Assembly (NCBI RefSeq): GCF_014268505.2
Contig: NZ_JABWQP020000016.1
Coordinates: 1-64,000 of the forward strand
Direction: 5' to 3'
Length of the DNA: 64,000 bases
Source of the DNA: Pseudomonas khorasanensis
GTDB taxonomy: Bacteria; Pseudomonadota; Gammaproteobacteria; Pseudomonadales; Pseudomonadaceae
The notes under the pieces were generated by a model that searched no databases, was not told where the DNA came from, and worked only from the letters and a program-made list of their open reading frames with translations. Below, piece after piece: positions 1 through 7,639 of this stretch. Within the stretch, counting starts at the first letter, position 1. Every line of letters begins with the position of its first letter. A program made the position numbers and the translations under genes.

Positions 1-873
1 CGCGAGCAGATTCGGGTCCCTCTCCTTGGCCTTCAGAAACACTACGCCAATGTGCTGCTGCAACCGGTACTTCTCCTGCAACGGAATCAGCTTCACCCGA
101 TTTTCGTACACCGCCGCAATCCGTCCCGGCAGCAGCGCATAACCCACGCCCGAGCTGACCATGCTCAGCAGGGTAAAAATGTCGTTCACCTGCATCGCCA
201 CCTTCGGCTCGAACCCCGCCTGCCTGAACACTCGAATACCGTCCTGGTGCGTCGCAAAACCCTGGGTCAGGGTGATGAAGGTTTCATCACGCACTTGCGC
301 CAGGTCCACTTCACTGCACTGGGCAAACTTTGAATCCGCCGGGGTGGCGAGGAAGATGTCGTCGGAAAACAGCGCGATCTGCTCGCAATCCGGGTCGTTG
401 ATGCTGTCGTCCAGCGACACCAGAATCGCGTCGACTTCCATGTTCTTCAGCTTGTAGAGCAGGTCGATATTGGAACCGAGAATCAGGTCGATGTTGAGTT
501 CGCTGCGGCGGATCTTCAGGCCCATGATCAGTTGCGGGACGGTTTTGACCGTCAGCGAATACAGCGAGCCGAGCTTGAAGCGTTCGGCGGAGAACCCGGC
601 GGCCTCGCGGGTCAGGCGCACGCTTTCGACCACGTCATTGATCAACTTCTGCGCGCGCTCTTCCAGCACATAAGCGCTTTCCAGCGGCGTCAGGTTGCGC
701 CCTTCGTGTTTGAACAGCGGGCAGCGCAGGGCGCTCTCCAGTGAATGGATCGCGCGGTGCACGCTGACGTTGCTGGTCTGCAATTCGGCGGCGGCGCGGG
801 CAAGGTTGCCGGTGCGCATGAAGGCGAGGAACACCTCGAGTTTTTTCAGGGTCAATTCTTCGTCGATCAGCAT
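1..873 (-). CDS. LysR-family transcriptional regulator (MdcR-like), C-terminus cut by window edge
   Basis: An open frame runs from an ATG at 873 to the left edge without a stop (291 codons visible; only about 10-15 residues should be missing). The N-terminus (MLIDEELTLKKLEVFLAFMR) is a LysR winged-helix domain, followed by a LysR effector domain with FSDDIFLATP, ETFITLTQGF and SSGVGYALLPGR. It should be a DNA-binding regulator whose effector domain senses a small molecule. The sequence resembles, from memory, Pseudomonas MdcR-type regulators of malonate decarboxylase genes, but the neighbours that would confirm this lie outside the window. The downstream gene on the other strand is a TrhA-like membrane protein, which gives no hint of function. 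Confidence 0.85.
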   Translation of the reverse strand, partial: MLIDEELTLKKLEVFLAFMRTGNLARAAAELQTSNVSVHRAIHSLESALRCPLFKHEGRNLTPLESAYVLEERAQKLINDVVESVRLTREAAGFSAERFKLGSLYSLTVKTVPQLIMGLKIRRSELNIDLILGSNIDLLYKLKNMEVDAILVSLDDSINDPDCEQIALFSDDIFLATPADSKFAQCSEVDLAQVRDETFITLTQGFATHQDGIRVFRQAGFEPKVAMQVNDIFTLLSMVSSGVGYALLPGRIAAVYENRVKLIPLQEKYRLQQHIGVVFLKAKERDPNLLA

Positions 874-921
874 GGCGCGAACTCTTTTTGGAATGCGCCG
901 ATTGTGCACGCAAGCGCAAAA

Positions 922-945
922 GATCGCAGCCTTCGGCAGCTCCTG
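922..945. repeat. REP half-element, class d
   Basis: A single copy of the GATCGCAGCCTTCGGCAGCT palindrome unit lies between the LysR gene and the TrhA gene. The same unit recurs at 10647 and as an inverted pair at 13928-14010. Confidence 0.7.
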
Positions 946-1033
946 CAGGGGATCGTGCTAACGCAAACTTGCGCTTTTACGCTCGAGGCCCGAGCCTTGC
1001 GCGCTGCGGTAATGAATATGAGGTGTGCGATAC

Positions 1034-1651
1034 ATGTATCACGGGGAAAAACTTAACGCCTGGACCCATTTGGTCGGGGCGGTAGCGGCGTTTATTGGCG
1101 GGGTGTGGATGCTGGTGATTGCCTGTCTTGACGGCAGTCCATGGAAAATCGTCAGCGTGGCAATTTACGCGTTCACCTTGCTGGTGCTCTACAGCGCCTC
1201 GACCGTGTACCACAGCGTGCGCGGGCGCAAGAAGGCAATCATGAAGAAGGTCGATCACTTTTCGATCTACCTGCTGATTGCCGGCAGTTACACGCCATTT
1301 TGCCTGGTGACGCTGCGCGGGCCGTGGGGCTGGACGCTGTTCGGGATTGTCTGGGGGCTGGCGCTGATCGGCATCCTGCAGGAAATCAAACCGCGCTCCG
1401 AGGCGCGGATTCTGTCGATCGTGATTTATGCGGTGATGGGCTGGATCGTGCTGGTGGCGGTCAAGCCATTGATTGCTGCGCTGGGCACAGCCGGCTTCAC
1501 CTGGCTGGCCTCGGGCGGTGTGTTGTACACCGTGGGGATTATCTTTTTCGCCCTCGACCACCGGCTGCGCCATGCACACGGGATCTGGCACCTGTTCGTG
1601 ATTGCCGGAAGCCTGCTGCACTTTGTGGCGATTCTGTTTTATGTCTTGTAA
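1034..1651 (+). CDS. Hemolysin III / TrhA (YqfA) family membrane protein
   Basis: This 205-residue protein belongs to the PAQR-like hemolysin III family (TrhA/YqfA), integral inner-membrane proteins with seven predicted helices. Bacterial members have been linked to membrane energetics and lipid homeostasis rather than to true haemolysis. The family hallmarks are visible: an N-terminal EKLNAWTHLVGA, STVYHS in the second/third helix region, KKVDHFSIYLLIAGSYTP, and a C-terminal FFALDHRLRHAHGIWHLFVIAGS carrying the conserved histidines. A GTG at 1025 is in frame, but the GAGG at 1020-1023 is spaced properly only for the ATG at 1034. The gene stands alone between a LysR gene on the other strand and a repeat cluster. 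Confidence 0.88.
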   Translation: MYHGEKLNAWTHLVGAVAAFIGGVWMLVIACLDGSPWKIVSVAIYAFTLLVLYSASTVYHSVRGRKKAIMKKVDHFSIYLLIAGSYTPFCLVTLRGPWGWTLFGIVWGLALIGILQEIKPRSEARILSIVIYAVMGWIVLVAVKPLIAALGTAGFTWLASGGVLYTVGIIFFALDHRLRHAHGIWHLFVIAGSLLHFVAILFYVL

Positions 1652-1671
1652 ACGCAGTCCCTGTGACTGAC

Positions 1672-1774
1672 CGTTCCCACGCTCCGCGTGGGAATGCAGC
1701 CCGGGACGCTCCGCGTCCCAAACGGCGTGACGCAGAGCGTCACAGGCGGCGTTACCACGCGGAGCGTGGGAACG
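1672..1774. repeat. Four-hairpin REPIN-like repeat, class f
   Basis: Four short palindromes follow one another: GTTCCCACGCTCCGCGTGGG, GGGACGCTCCGCGTCCC, GTGACGCAGAGCGTCAC and CCACGCGGAGCGTGGGAAC. The first and last are also inverted copies of each other, so the whole block is a large inverted repeat. A second copy with the same order of units lies at 46048-46153. Confidence 0.85.
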
Positions 1775-1796
1775 ATCGGAATAAAAGATTTGGGTC

Positions 1797-2516
1797 TTAG
1801 AAATCACCCCAAAGCTGCTGCGCTACCGCCAGCGCCACCACCGGCGCCGTTTCGGTGCGCAACACACGCGGGCCGAGGCGGGCGGCGTGGAAGCCGTTGC
1901 CCCTGGCCTGCTCGACTTCGGCATCCGACAAACCACCTTCAGGCCCGATCAGGAACGCCAGCGTTGCCGGTTTGGCGTGACTCACCAGCGGCTCGGCCAC
2001 CGGGTGCAGCACCAGTTTCAACTCGGCTTCGGTCTGCTTGATCCAGTCCGCCAGCAATACCGGCGGATGAATCACCGGCACCCGCGAACGACCACATTGT
2101 TCACAGGCGCTGATCGCGACCTGACGCCAGTGCATCAGACGCTTGTCGGCGCGTTCGTCCTTCAGACGGACTTCACAGCGATCAGTAAAGATCGGGGTGA
2201 TTTGCGTCACGCCCAGCTCGGTAGCCTTCTGAATCGCCCAGTCCATGCGCTCGCCACGGGACAGACCCTGGCCCAAGTGGATATGCAGCGGCGATTCAAC
2301 CTGACCGGCGAATTGCTCGTCGATCTGCACCAGCACGCGTTTCTTGCCAACGTCGACCAGCGATCCGCGAAACTCATGGCCTGAGCCGTCAAACAACTGC
2401 ACCGCATCGCCCTCGGCCATGCGCAGCACGCGGCTGATGTAATGCGCCTGGGCTTCCGGCAGTTCGTGTTCGCCGGTGCTGAGCGGGGCGTCGATAAAGA
2501 AGCGGGACAGTCTCAT
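1797..2516 (-). CDS. rsmE: 16S rRNA (uracil(1498)-N(3))-methyltransferase RsmE
   Basis: RsmE methylates N3 of U1498 in 16S rRNA using SAM, acting in the cytoplasm on the 30S subunit. The 239-residue length is normal. An N-terminal PUA-like domain (MRLSRFFIDAPL, YISRVLRMAEGDAVQLFDG) precedes the SPOUT knot domain. RGERMDWAIQKATELGV and ITPIFTDRCEVRL are seen mid-protein, and the SAM-binding knot is LIGPEGGLSDAEVEQA followed by LGPRVLRTETAPVVAL near the C-terminus. It lies just downstream of bioA on the same strand, the usual Pseudomonas order; a REP pair separates the two, so co-transcription is likely but not shown. Confidence 0.96.
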   Translation of the reverse strand: MRLSRFFIDAPLSTGEHELPEAQAHYISRVLRMAEGDAVQLFDGSGHEFRGSLVDVGKKRVLVQIDEQFAGQVESPLHIHLGQGLSRGERMDWAIQKATELGVTQITPIFTDRCEVRLKDERADKRLMHWRQVAISACEQCGRSRVPVIHPPVLLADWIKQTEAELKLVLHPVAEPLVSHAKPATLAFLIGPEGGLSDAEVEQARGNGFHAARLGPRVLRTETAPVVALAVAQQLWGDF

Positions 2517-2564
2517 TTCGGGTCTCTGGAAAGATATGAATCAGTTGGATCGGTGTCTACTTCA

Positions 2565-2629
2565 TTCGCGAGCAGGCTCGCTCCCACACTTGAAATGCAT
2601 TCCCCTGTGGGAGCGAGCCTGCTCGCGAA
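2565..2629. repeat. REP pair, class a (between bioA and rsmE)
   Basis: TTCGCGAGCAGGCTCGCTCC and its inverted copy GGAGCGAGCCTGCTCGCGAA face each other across a short spacer. This is the commonest class here, with further copies near 30.7, 33.7, 42.3, 49.1 and 52.2 kb. Confidence 0.9.
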
Positions 2630-2668
2630 AGCGGCAGTCCAGCCGCCGCAAATCTCAAGCAAGGCGAA

Positions 2669-4075
2669 TCAGCCCGGATCACGGAAACCGGGGTGAAAAT
2701 CCTTCGGCACCGCCACGCTGACGTTCTCACGCGTCGCAATGTCGATGCCTTCGCTGGCGACTTCGGCGAGAAAGTCGATCTGCTCGGAGGTGATCACATA
2801 GGGCGGCAGGAAATACACCACGCTGCCCAGCGGGCGCAGCAGGGCGCCACGTTCCAGCGCATGCTGGAAGACCTTCAAACCGCGACGCTCCTGCCAGGGG
2901 TAGGCTTCTTTCGTGGCTTTATCCTTGACCATCTCGATTGCCAGCACCATGCCGGTCTGACGCACTTCGGACACGTTCGGATGATCGACCAGATGCGCCG
3001 TCGCCGAGGCCATGCGCTGAGCGAGCGCCTTGTTGTTCTCGATCACGTTGTCCTGCTCAAAGATATCCAGCGTCGCTAATGCCGCCGCGCAGGCCAGCGG
3101 GTTGCCGGTGTAGCTGTGCGAATGGAGGAAGGCGCGCAGGGTCGGATAGTCGTCGTAAAACGCGCTGTAGACATCGTCAGTGGTCAGGCACGCCGCCAGC
3201 GGCAGGTAGCCGCCGGTCAGGGCTTTGGACAGGCAGAGGAAGTCCGGACGGATGCCGGCCTGTTCGCAGGCGAACATCGTCCCGGTGCGCCCGAAACCGA
3301 CGGCGATTTCATCGTGGATCAGATGCACGCCGTAGCGATCGCAAGCCTCGCGCAACAGTTTGAGGTAAACCGGGTGATACATGCGCATGCCGCCCGCGCC
3401 CTGAATCAACGGCTCGACAATGACTGCCGCGACGCTGTCATGATTCTCGGCCAGGGTCTGTTCCATGGCCGCGAACATGTTGCGCGAATGCTCTTCCCAA
3501 CTCATGCCGTGCGGGCGGTGATAGCAATCGGGGCTCGGCACCTTGATGGTGTCCATCAGCAGCGCTTTGTAGGTTTCGGTAAACAGCGGCACGTCGCCGA
3601 CCGCCATCGCCGCCATGGTTTCGCCGTGGTAACTGTTGGTCAGGGTGACGAAGCGCTTCTTGTTTGGCTGGCCGCGATTGAGCCAGTAGTGAAAGCTCAT
3701 CTTCAGCGCGACTTCGATGCAGGACGAGCCGTTATCGGCATAGAACACCCGGTTCAGGCCTTCGGGCGTCATTTTCACCAGACGCTCGGACAACTCGATC
3801 ACCGGTTGATGGCTGAAGCCGGCGAGGATCACGTGCTCGAGTTGATCGACCTGATCCTTGATGCGCTGGTTGATTCTCGGATTGGCATGGCCGAACACAT
3901 TGACCCACCACGAGCTGACCGCGTCGAGGTAACGCTTGCCTTCGAAGTCTTCGAGCCAGACGCCTTCGCCGCGCTTGATCGGGATCAGCGGCAGCTGTTC
4001 GTGGTCTTTCATCTGGGTGCAGGGATGCCACAACACCGCAAGATCGCGTTGCATCCACTGGTTATTCAGGCCCAT
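2669..4075 (-). CDS. bioA: Adenosylmethionine-8-amino-7-oxononanoate aminotransferase BioA
   Basis: BioA transfers an amino group from S-adenosylmethionine to 7-keto-8-aminopelargonate, giving 7,8-diaminopelargonate in biotin synthesis. It is a PLP fold-type I, class III aminotransferase of 468 residues. Visible signatures are LWHPCTQMKDHEQ at the N-terminus, the SSWWVNVFGHANP active-site region, DNGSSCIEVALKM (phosphate-binding), HDEIAVGFGRTG, and the PLP lysine K284 in LSKALTGGYLPLA. The ATG at 4075 follows GAGGAGACTGTAA, a good ribosome binding site. rsmE follows on the same strand. The gene is divergent from the flavin amine oxidase at 4300. Confidence 0.96.
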   Translation of the reverse strand: MGLNNQWMQRDLAVLWHPCTQMKDHEQLPLIPIKRGEGVWLEDFEGKRYLDAVSSWWVNVFGHANPRINQRIKDQVDQLEHVILAGFSHQPVIELSERLVKMTPEGLNRVFYADNGSSCIEVALKMSFHYWLNRGQPNKKRFVTLTNSYHGETMAAMAVGDVPLFTETYKALLMDTIKVPSPDCYHRPHGMSWEEHSRNMFAAMEQTLAENHDSVAAVIVEPLIQGAGGMRMYHPVYLKLLREACDRYGVHLIHDEIAVGFGRTGTMFACEQAGIRPDFLCLSKALTGGYLPLAACLTTDDVYSAFYDDYPTLRAFLHSHSYTGNPLACAAALATLDIFEQDNVIENNKALAQRMASATAHLVDHPNVSEVRQTGMVLAIEMVKDKATKEAYPWQERRGLKVFQHALERGALLRPLGSVVYFLPPYVITSEQIDFLAEVASEGIDIATRENVSVAVPKDFHPGFRDPG

Positions 4076-4299
4076 TTACAGTCTCCTCGAGGCGGCTCGC
4101 GTCAGGCGCGGGCGAACAATCGCGCAAGCCTATGCAATGCGTCGCGCGGGAACAACCCATTGTGTCGATTGAGCTACTTTGTCTGAGCCGATAGACGTCG
4201 CTGGCGGCGTTTTGATGGCTAACGTATTCTTCGCGGTTATTTGGGTCGTCTGACTCGCAAAATTGCTTTTTCCTACGTGTTTTTTCCGGAGTTCGCTGA

Positions 4300-6063
4300 A
4301 TGTCTGTCGGTTGGCTGCGCGCCTGTGCGCTGGTGATGTTGGGGCTGTTCAGCGTTACGGCGCTGGCCAAGGATAAAACCGCAATCGTGATCGGGGGCGG
4401 CCTGTCGGGCCTGACGGCCGCTTACGAGCTGCAGAACAAAGGCTGGCAGGTCACGCTGCTGGAAGCCAAACCGAGCCTGGGCGGTCGCTCGGGCATGGCC
4501 ACCAGCGAGTGGATCGGCAACGACAAGACGCAGCCGGTGCTGAACAAGTACGTCTCGACCTTCAAGCTTGGCACCACGCCGGCGCCGGAATTCGTGCGCA
4601 CGCCGGGCTATCTGATCGACGGCGATTACTTTTCCGCCGCCGATCTGGCCACCAAGCAGCCAGCCACCGCCGATGCGATCAAGCGCTACCAGAAAACCCT
4701 CGACGATCTGGCGCGCTCGATTGACGATCCGCAGAACCCGGCGGCAACCAGCACTCTGCACGCGCTGGATCAGATCACCGTATCGAGCTGGCTCGACAAG
4801 CAGAACCTGCCGGCCACGGCGCGTCAGCTGATCAACCAGGACATTCGCACCCACTACGACGAACCTTCGCGTCTGTCGTTGTTGTATTTCGCTCAGCAGA
4901 ACCGCGTCTATCGCGGCGTCTCCGACCGCGACCTGCGCGCTTCGCGTCTGGTCGGTGGCAGCCAGGTGCTGGCCCAGGCCTTCGTCAAACAGATCAAGAC
5001 CATCAAGACCAGTTCGCCGGTGTCCGCGATCAGTCAGGACAAGGACGGCGTGACCGTCAAGGTCGGCAGTGTCGGTTACCAGGCGGACTACGTGGTACTG
5101 GCCGTGCCGCTGCGGGCGTTGAACAAGATCGCCCTGACGCCGGCACTGGATGCCCAGCATCTGGCGGCGATCAAAGGCACCAACTACGGCTGGCGCGACC
5201 AGATCATGCTGAAGTTCAAGACGCCCGTGTGGGAAAGCAAGTCGCGCATGTCCGGTGAGATCTACAGCAACACCGGTCTGGGGATGCTCTGGATCGAGCC
5301 GGCGCTCAAGGGCGGCGCCAACGTGGTGATCAACCTGTCCGGCGACAACGCCCGTGTGATGCAGGCGTTCGGCGACAAGCAAATGGTCGATCAGGTGCTG
5401 ATCCGCATGCACGCGTTTTACCCACAGGCCCGTGGCTCGTTCACCGGTTATGAAATCCGTCGCTACAGCACCGACCCGTCGATGGGCGGCGCCTACCTGG
5501 CTTACGGCCCGGGCCAGATCAGCAAGTTTTGGCGACTGTGGGAACGTCCGCTGCAACGCGTAGCGTTCGCCGGCGAACACACCGACACCTTGTACCCGGG
5601 CACGCTGGAAGGCGCACTGCGCACCGGCCAGCGTGCGGCCAGTCAGGTTGAAGACCTGGCAGCGGGCAAATCCTTCGAACCGGCCAAAGTGGTCCCGGCT
5701 GCAGCGGCAGCAGGCGCGGCGGGTGCTGCGGCGGCGAAGAAAGGCAACTTCTTCAGCAATCTGTTCGGTGGTTCCGATGACGAGAAGAAGCCTGAGCCGG
5801 TGAAAGCCTCGGAACCCGCTCCAGCGCCAGTCACCCCGGCGCCTGCACCGGCTCCGGCACCCGCTCCGGTGGAAGCGCCGAAGCCAGCAGCCCCAGCGAA
5901 AGTCGAGCCTGCGAAGAAGGCGGCAGCCAAGCCAGCCGCGAAAAAGCCTGCGGCGAAAACCGAAGCGAAAAAGCCAGCGGCCAAACCGGCGGCAAAAAAG
6001 GCTGAACCGGCGAAGAAGCCAGTGGCCAAGCCTGCGGCAACGACCGAGACCAAGGCGCAGTGA
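4300..6063 (+). CDS. Exported FAD-dependent amine oxidase with Lys/Ala/Pro-rich C-terminal tail
   Basis: A 587-residue flavin monoamine oxidase family protein. Residues 1-24 look like a signal peptide or membrane anchor (hydrophobic stretch ending TALA-KD). The FAD-binding Rossmann motif follows at once (AIVIGGGLSGLTAAYELQNK, then LLEAKPSLGGRSG), and the C-terminal FAD signature is VAFAGEHTDTLYPGTLEGAL around residue 425-440. The substrate is unknown. From about residue 460 the protein turns into a low-complexity tail of AAA, PAPAPAP and KKPAAK-type repeats that resembles histone H1-like bacterial tails. The ATG at 4300 is preceded by CCGGAG. A strong terminator follows at 6086. Related genes occupy the same place downstream of bioA in other pseudomonads. 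Confidence 0.85.
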   Translation: MSVGWLRACALVMLGLFSVTALAKDKTAIVIGGGLSGLTAAYELQNKGWQVTLLEAKPSLGGRSGMATSEWIGNDKTQPVLNKYVSTFKLGTTPAPEFVRTPGYLIDGDYFSAADLATKQPATADAIKRYQKTLDDLARSIDDPQNPAATSTLHALDQITVSSWLDKQNLPATARQLINQDIRTHYDEPSRLSLLYFAQQNRVYRGVSDRDLRASRLVGGSQVLAQAFVKQIKTIKTSSPVSAISQDKDGVTVKVGSVGYQADYVVLAVPLRALNKIALTPALDAQHLAAIKGTNYGWRDQIMLKFKTPVWESKSRMSGEIYSNTGLGMLWIEPALKGGANVVINLSGDNARVMQAFGDKQMVDQVLIRMHAFYPQARGSFTGYEIRRYSTDPSMGGAYLAYGPGQISKFWRLWERPLQRVAFAGEHTDTLYPGTLEGALRTGQRAASQVEDLAAGKSFEPAKVVPAAAAAGAAGAAAAKKGNFFSNLFGGSDDEKKPEPVKASEPAPAPVTPAPAPAPAPAPVEAPKPAAPAKVEPAKKAAAKPAAKKPAAKTEAKKPAAKPAAKKAEPAKKPVAKPAATTETKAQ

Positions 6064-6085
6064 AGCCTTGCGGTGAATGAAGAAG

Positions 6086-6112
6086 CGCGGCGCTTATGCC
6101 GCGTTTTTTTTT
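6086..6112 (+). terminator. Rho-independent terminator of the amine oxidase gene
   Basis: A perfect 6-bp stem CGCGGC/GCCGCG with a 6-nt loop is followed by nine T residues. Confidence 0.88.
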
Positions 6113-6120
6113 GCCTGTAG

Positions 6121-6223
6121 GGGCCTCATCCCGGGCAAGCCCGCTCCCACAGGGTTTGCGGCGAACGCAGAATTTGTGCCCGCCACCGACCACTGTGGGA
6201 GCGGGCTTGCCCGCGATGAGGCC
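6121..6223. repeat. REP pair, class e
   Basis: GGGCAAGCCCGCTCCCACAG and its inverted copy CTGTGGGAGCGGGCTTGCCC, each flanked by a GGCCTCAT/ATGAGGCC end. Only one pair of this class is present. The rest of the 6064-6410 gap is AT-rich (about 6240-6400), has no gene, and presumably holds the cytochrome b561 promoter. Confidence 0.85.
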
Positions 6224-6410
6224 TGACCAAACAGCGCATCACCAGGATCTGCTACCTAACATCCCGCCACAATTTCTCCTTTAATCTTTCCTTAACACGC
6301 CACTTCCAGACTCTTGATCGTATTTCTCGATATTTCAAAGCAAAATTTTCCGCTTTAATTCGATAGATAACTCGCTAGTCTTGGTTCGCAGTTCTCACAG
6401 GATTTGGGCA

Positions 6411-6962
6411 ATGCAGCTACGTAACTCTTCTTCGCGCTATGGTTGGGTCAGCATCGTCACGCACTGGATTGTTGCGCTGGCAGTCTTCGGATTGTTTGCG
6501 CTGGGACTGTGGATGGTCGGCCTGGATTACTACAGCACCTGGCGCAAAGACGCGCCGGACCTGCACAAAAGCATTGGTCTGGTGCTGCTCGGTGTGATGG
6601 TGTTGCGGGTGCTGTGGCGTTTCATCAGCCCGCCGCCGCCCACGCTGCAAAGCTACAGCCGCATGACCCGCATCGGCGCAAAATTTGGCCACGGGTTTCT
6701 CTACCTTGCGTTGTTCGCTGTGATGATTGCCGGTTACCTGATTTCCACCGCAGACGGTGTCGGGATCCCGGTGTTTGGCCTGTTTGAAGTTCCTGCACTG
6801 CTCTCCGGACTACCGGATCAGGCAGATACCGCTGGGGTGATTCATCTCTGGCTGGCATGGGCACTGGTAATTTTTTCCGGTCTCCATGCGTTGGCAGCAT
6901 TGAAGCACCACTTTATCGATCGTGATGCGACCCTCACTCGAATGCTCGGTCGCAAAGCCTGA
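6411..6962 (+). CDS. Cytochrome b561 family protein
   Basis: A 183-residue inner-membrane di-haem cytochrome b561 (YceJ/CybB type) with four predicted transmembrane helices, likely moving electrons between quinol and a periplasmic partner. Candidate haem-ligand histidines are H18 (TH18WIVAL), H52 (DLH52KSIG), the histidines of KFGHGFLYLALF and those of LHALAALKHHFIDRD. The ATG at 6411 has ACAGGA about 8 nt upstream; a TTG at 6381 in the same frame would only add a polar leader. The next gene, a YceI-family protein, starts 32 nt downstream. The yceJ-yceI pairing is common in proteobacteria and implies one transcript. Confidence 0.92.
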   Translation: MQLRNSSSRYGWVSIVTHWIVALAVFGLFALGLWMVGLDYYSTWRKDAPDLHKSIGLVLLGVMVLRVLWRFISPPPPTLQSYSRMTRIGAKFGHGFLYLALFAVMIAGYLISTADGVGIPVFGLFEVPALLSGLPDQADTAGVIHLWLAWALVIFSGLHALAALKHHFIDRDATLTRMLGRKA

Positions 6963-6993
6963 AATTCAACCTCGACTCAAAGGAAAAGAAAGC

Positions 6994-7572
6994 ATGTTGA
7001 AAAAGACTCTGGCCGCTCTGGCAATCGGTTCTGCCGTGCTGTCCGCCAACGTAATGGCTGCTGACTATGTAGTAGACAAGGAAGGCCAGCACGCCTTCGT
7101 CGACTTCAAGATCAGCCACCTGGGCTACAGCTTCATCACCGGTACCTTCAAGGACATCGACGGCAAGTTCAGCTTCGACGCTGCCAAGCCTGAAGACAGC
7201 AAGATCGAGTTCAACGTGAACACCGCCAGCGTGTTCACCAACCACGCCGAGCGCGACAAGCACATCGCCAGTGCTGACTTCCTCAACGCCAGCAAATTCG
7301 GTAAGGCCACCTTCGTTTCCACCAGCGTCAAATCCACCGGTGCCAACACCGCTGACGTGACCGGCGACCTGACCCTGCTGGGCGTGACCAAGCCAGTCGT
7401 CGTCAAGGCGACTTTCCTGGGCGAAGGCAAGGATCCATGGGGCGGCTACCGTGCCGGCTTTGAAGGCACTACCACCATCAAGCGTTCCGATTTCGGCAAG
7501 CAGAAAGACCTCGGTCCGAAGTCCGATGCTGTCGAGCTGTATGTAACGTTTGAAGGTGTAAAAGCGAAATAA
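6994..7572 (+). CDS. YceI-family periplasmic/secreted protein (PasP-like)
   Basis: A 192-residue protein with a clear Sec signal peptide (MLKKTLAALAIGSAVLSANVMA-ADY). The mature part is a YceI domain, a lipocalin-like beta barrel known to bind long polyisoprenoid ligands: VVDKEGQHAFVDFKISHLGYSFITG, FVNTASVFTNHAERDKH, LTLLGVTKPVVVKATF and ending KSDAVELYVTFEGVK. Its P. aeruginosa counterpart beside cytochrome b561 has been described as the small secreted protease PasP; no classical protease motif is visible here, so that activity is not claimed. The ATG at 6994 follows AAAGGAAAAG. An in-frame upstream start at 6922 lies inside the b561 gene and would destroy the signal peptide. Confidence 0.92.
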   Translation: MLKKTLAALAIGSAVLSANVMAADYVVDKEGQHAFVDFKISHLGYSFITGTFKDIDGKFSFDAAKPEDSKIEFNVNTASVFTNHAERDKHIASADFLNASKFGKATFVSTSVKSTGANTADVTGDLTLLGVTKPVVVKATFLGEGKDPWGGYRAGFEGTTTIKRSDFGKQKDLGPKSDAVELYVTFEGVKAK

Positions 7573-7592
7573 ATTTCGCCGCCACATAAAAA

Positions 7593-7625
7593 ATGCCCCG
7601 GCTCTTTCGAACCGGGGCATTTTTC
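7593..7625. terminator. Bidirectional terminator between yceI and rhlE
   Basis: A perfect 9-bp stem ATGCCCCGG/CCGGGGCAT is flanked by an A-run before and T-run after, so it can end both converging transcripts. Confidence 0.9.
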
Positions 7626-7639
7626 ATTGCAGCATTAAC

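Noticed and set aside
977..1807. 276-codon open frame antisense to the TrhA gene
   Set aside because: It spans the four-hairpin repeat and has no family features, while the other strand encodes a clear membrane protein.
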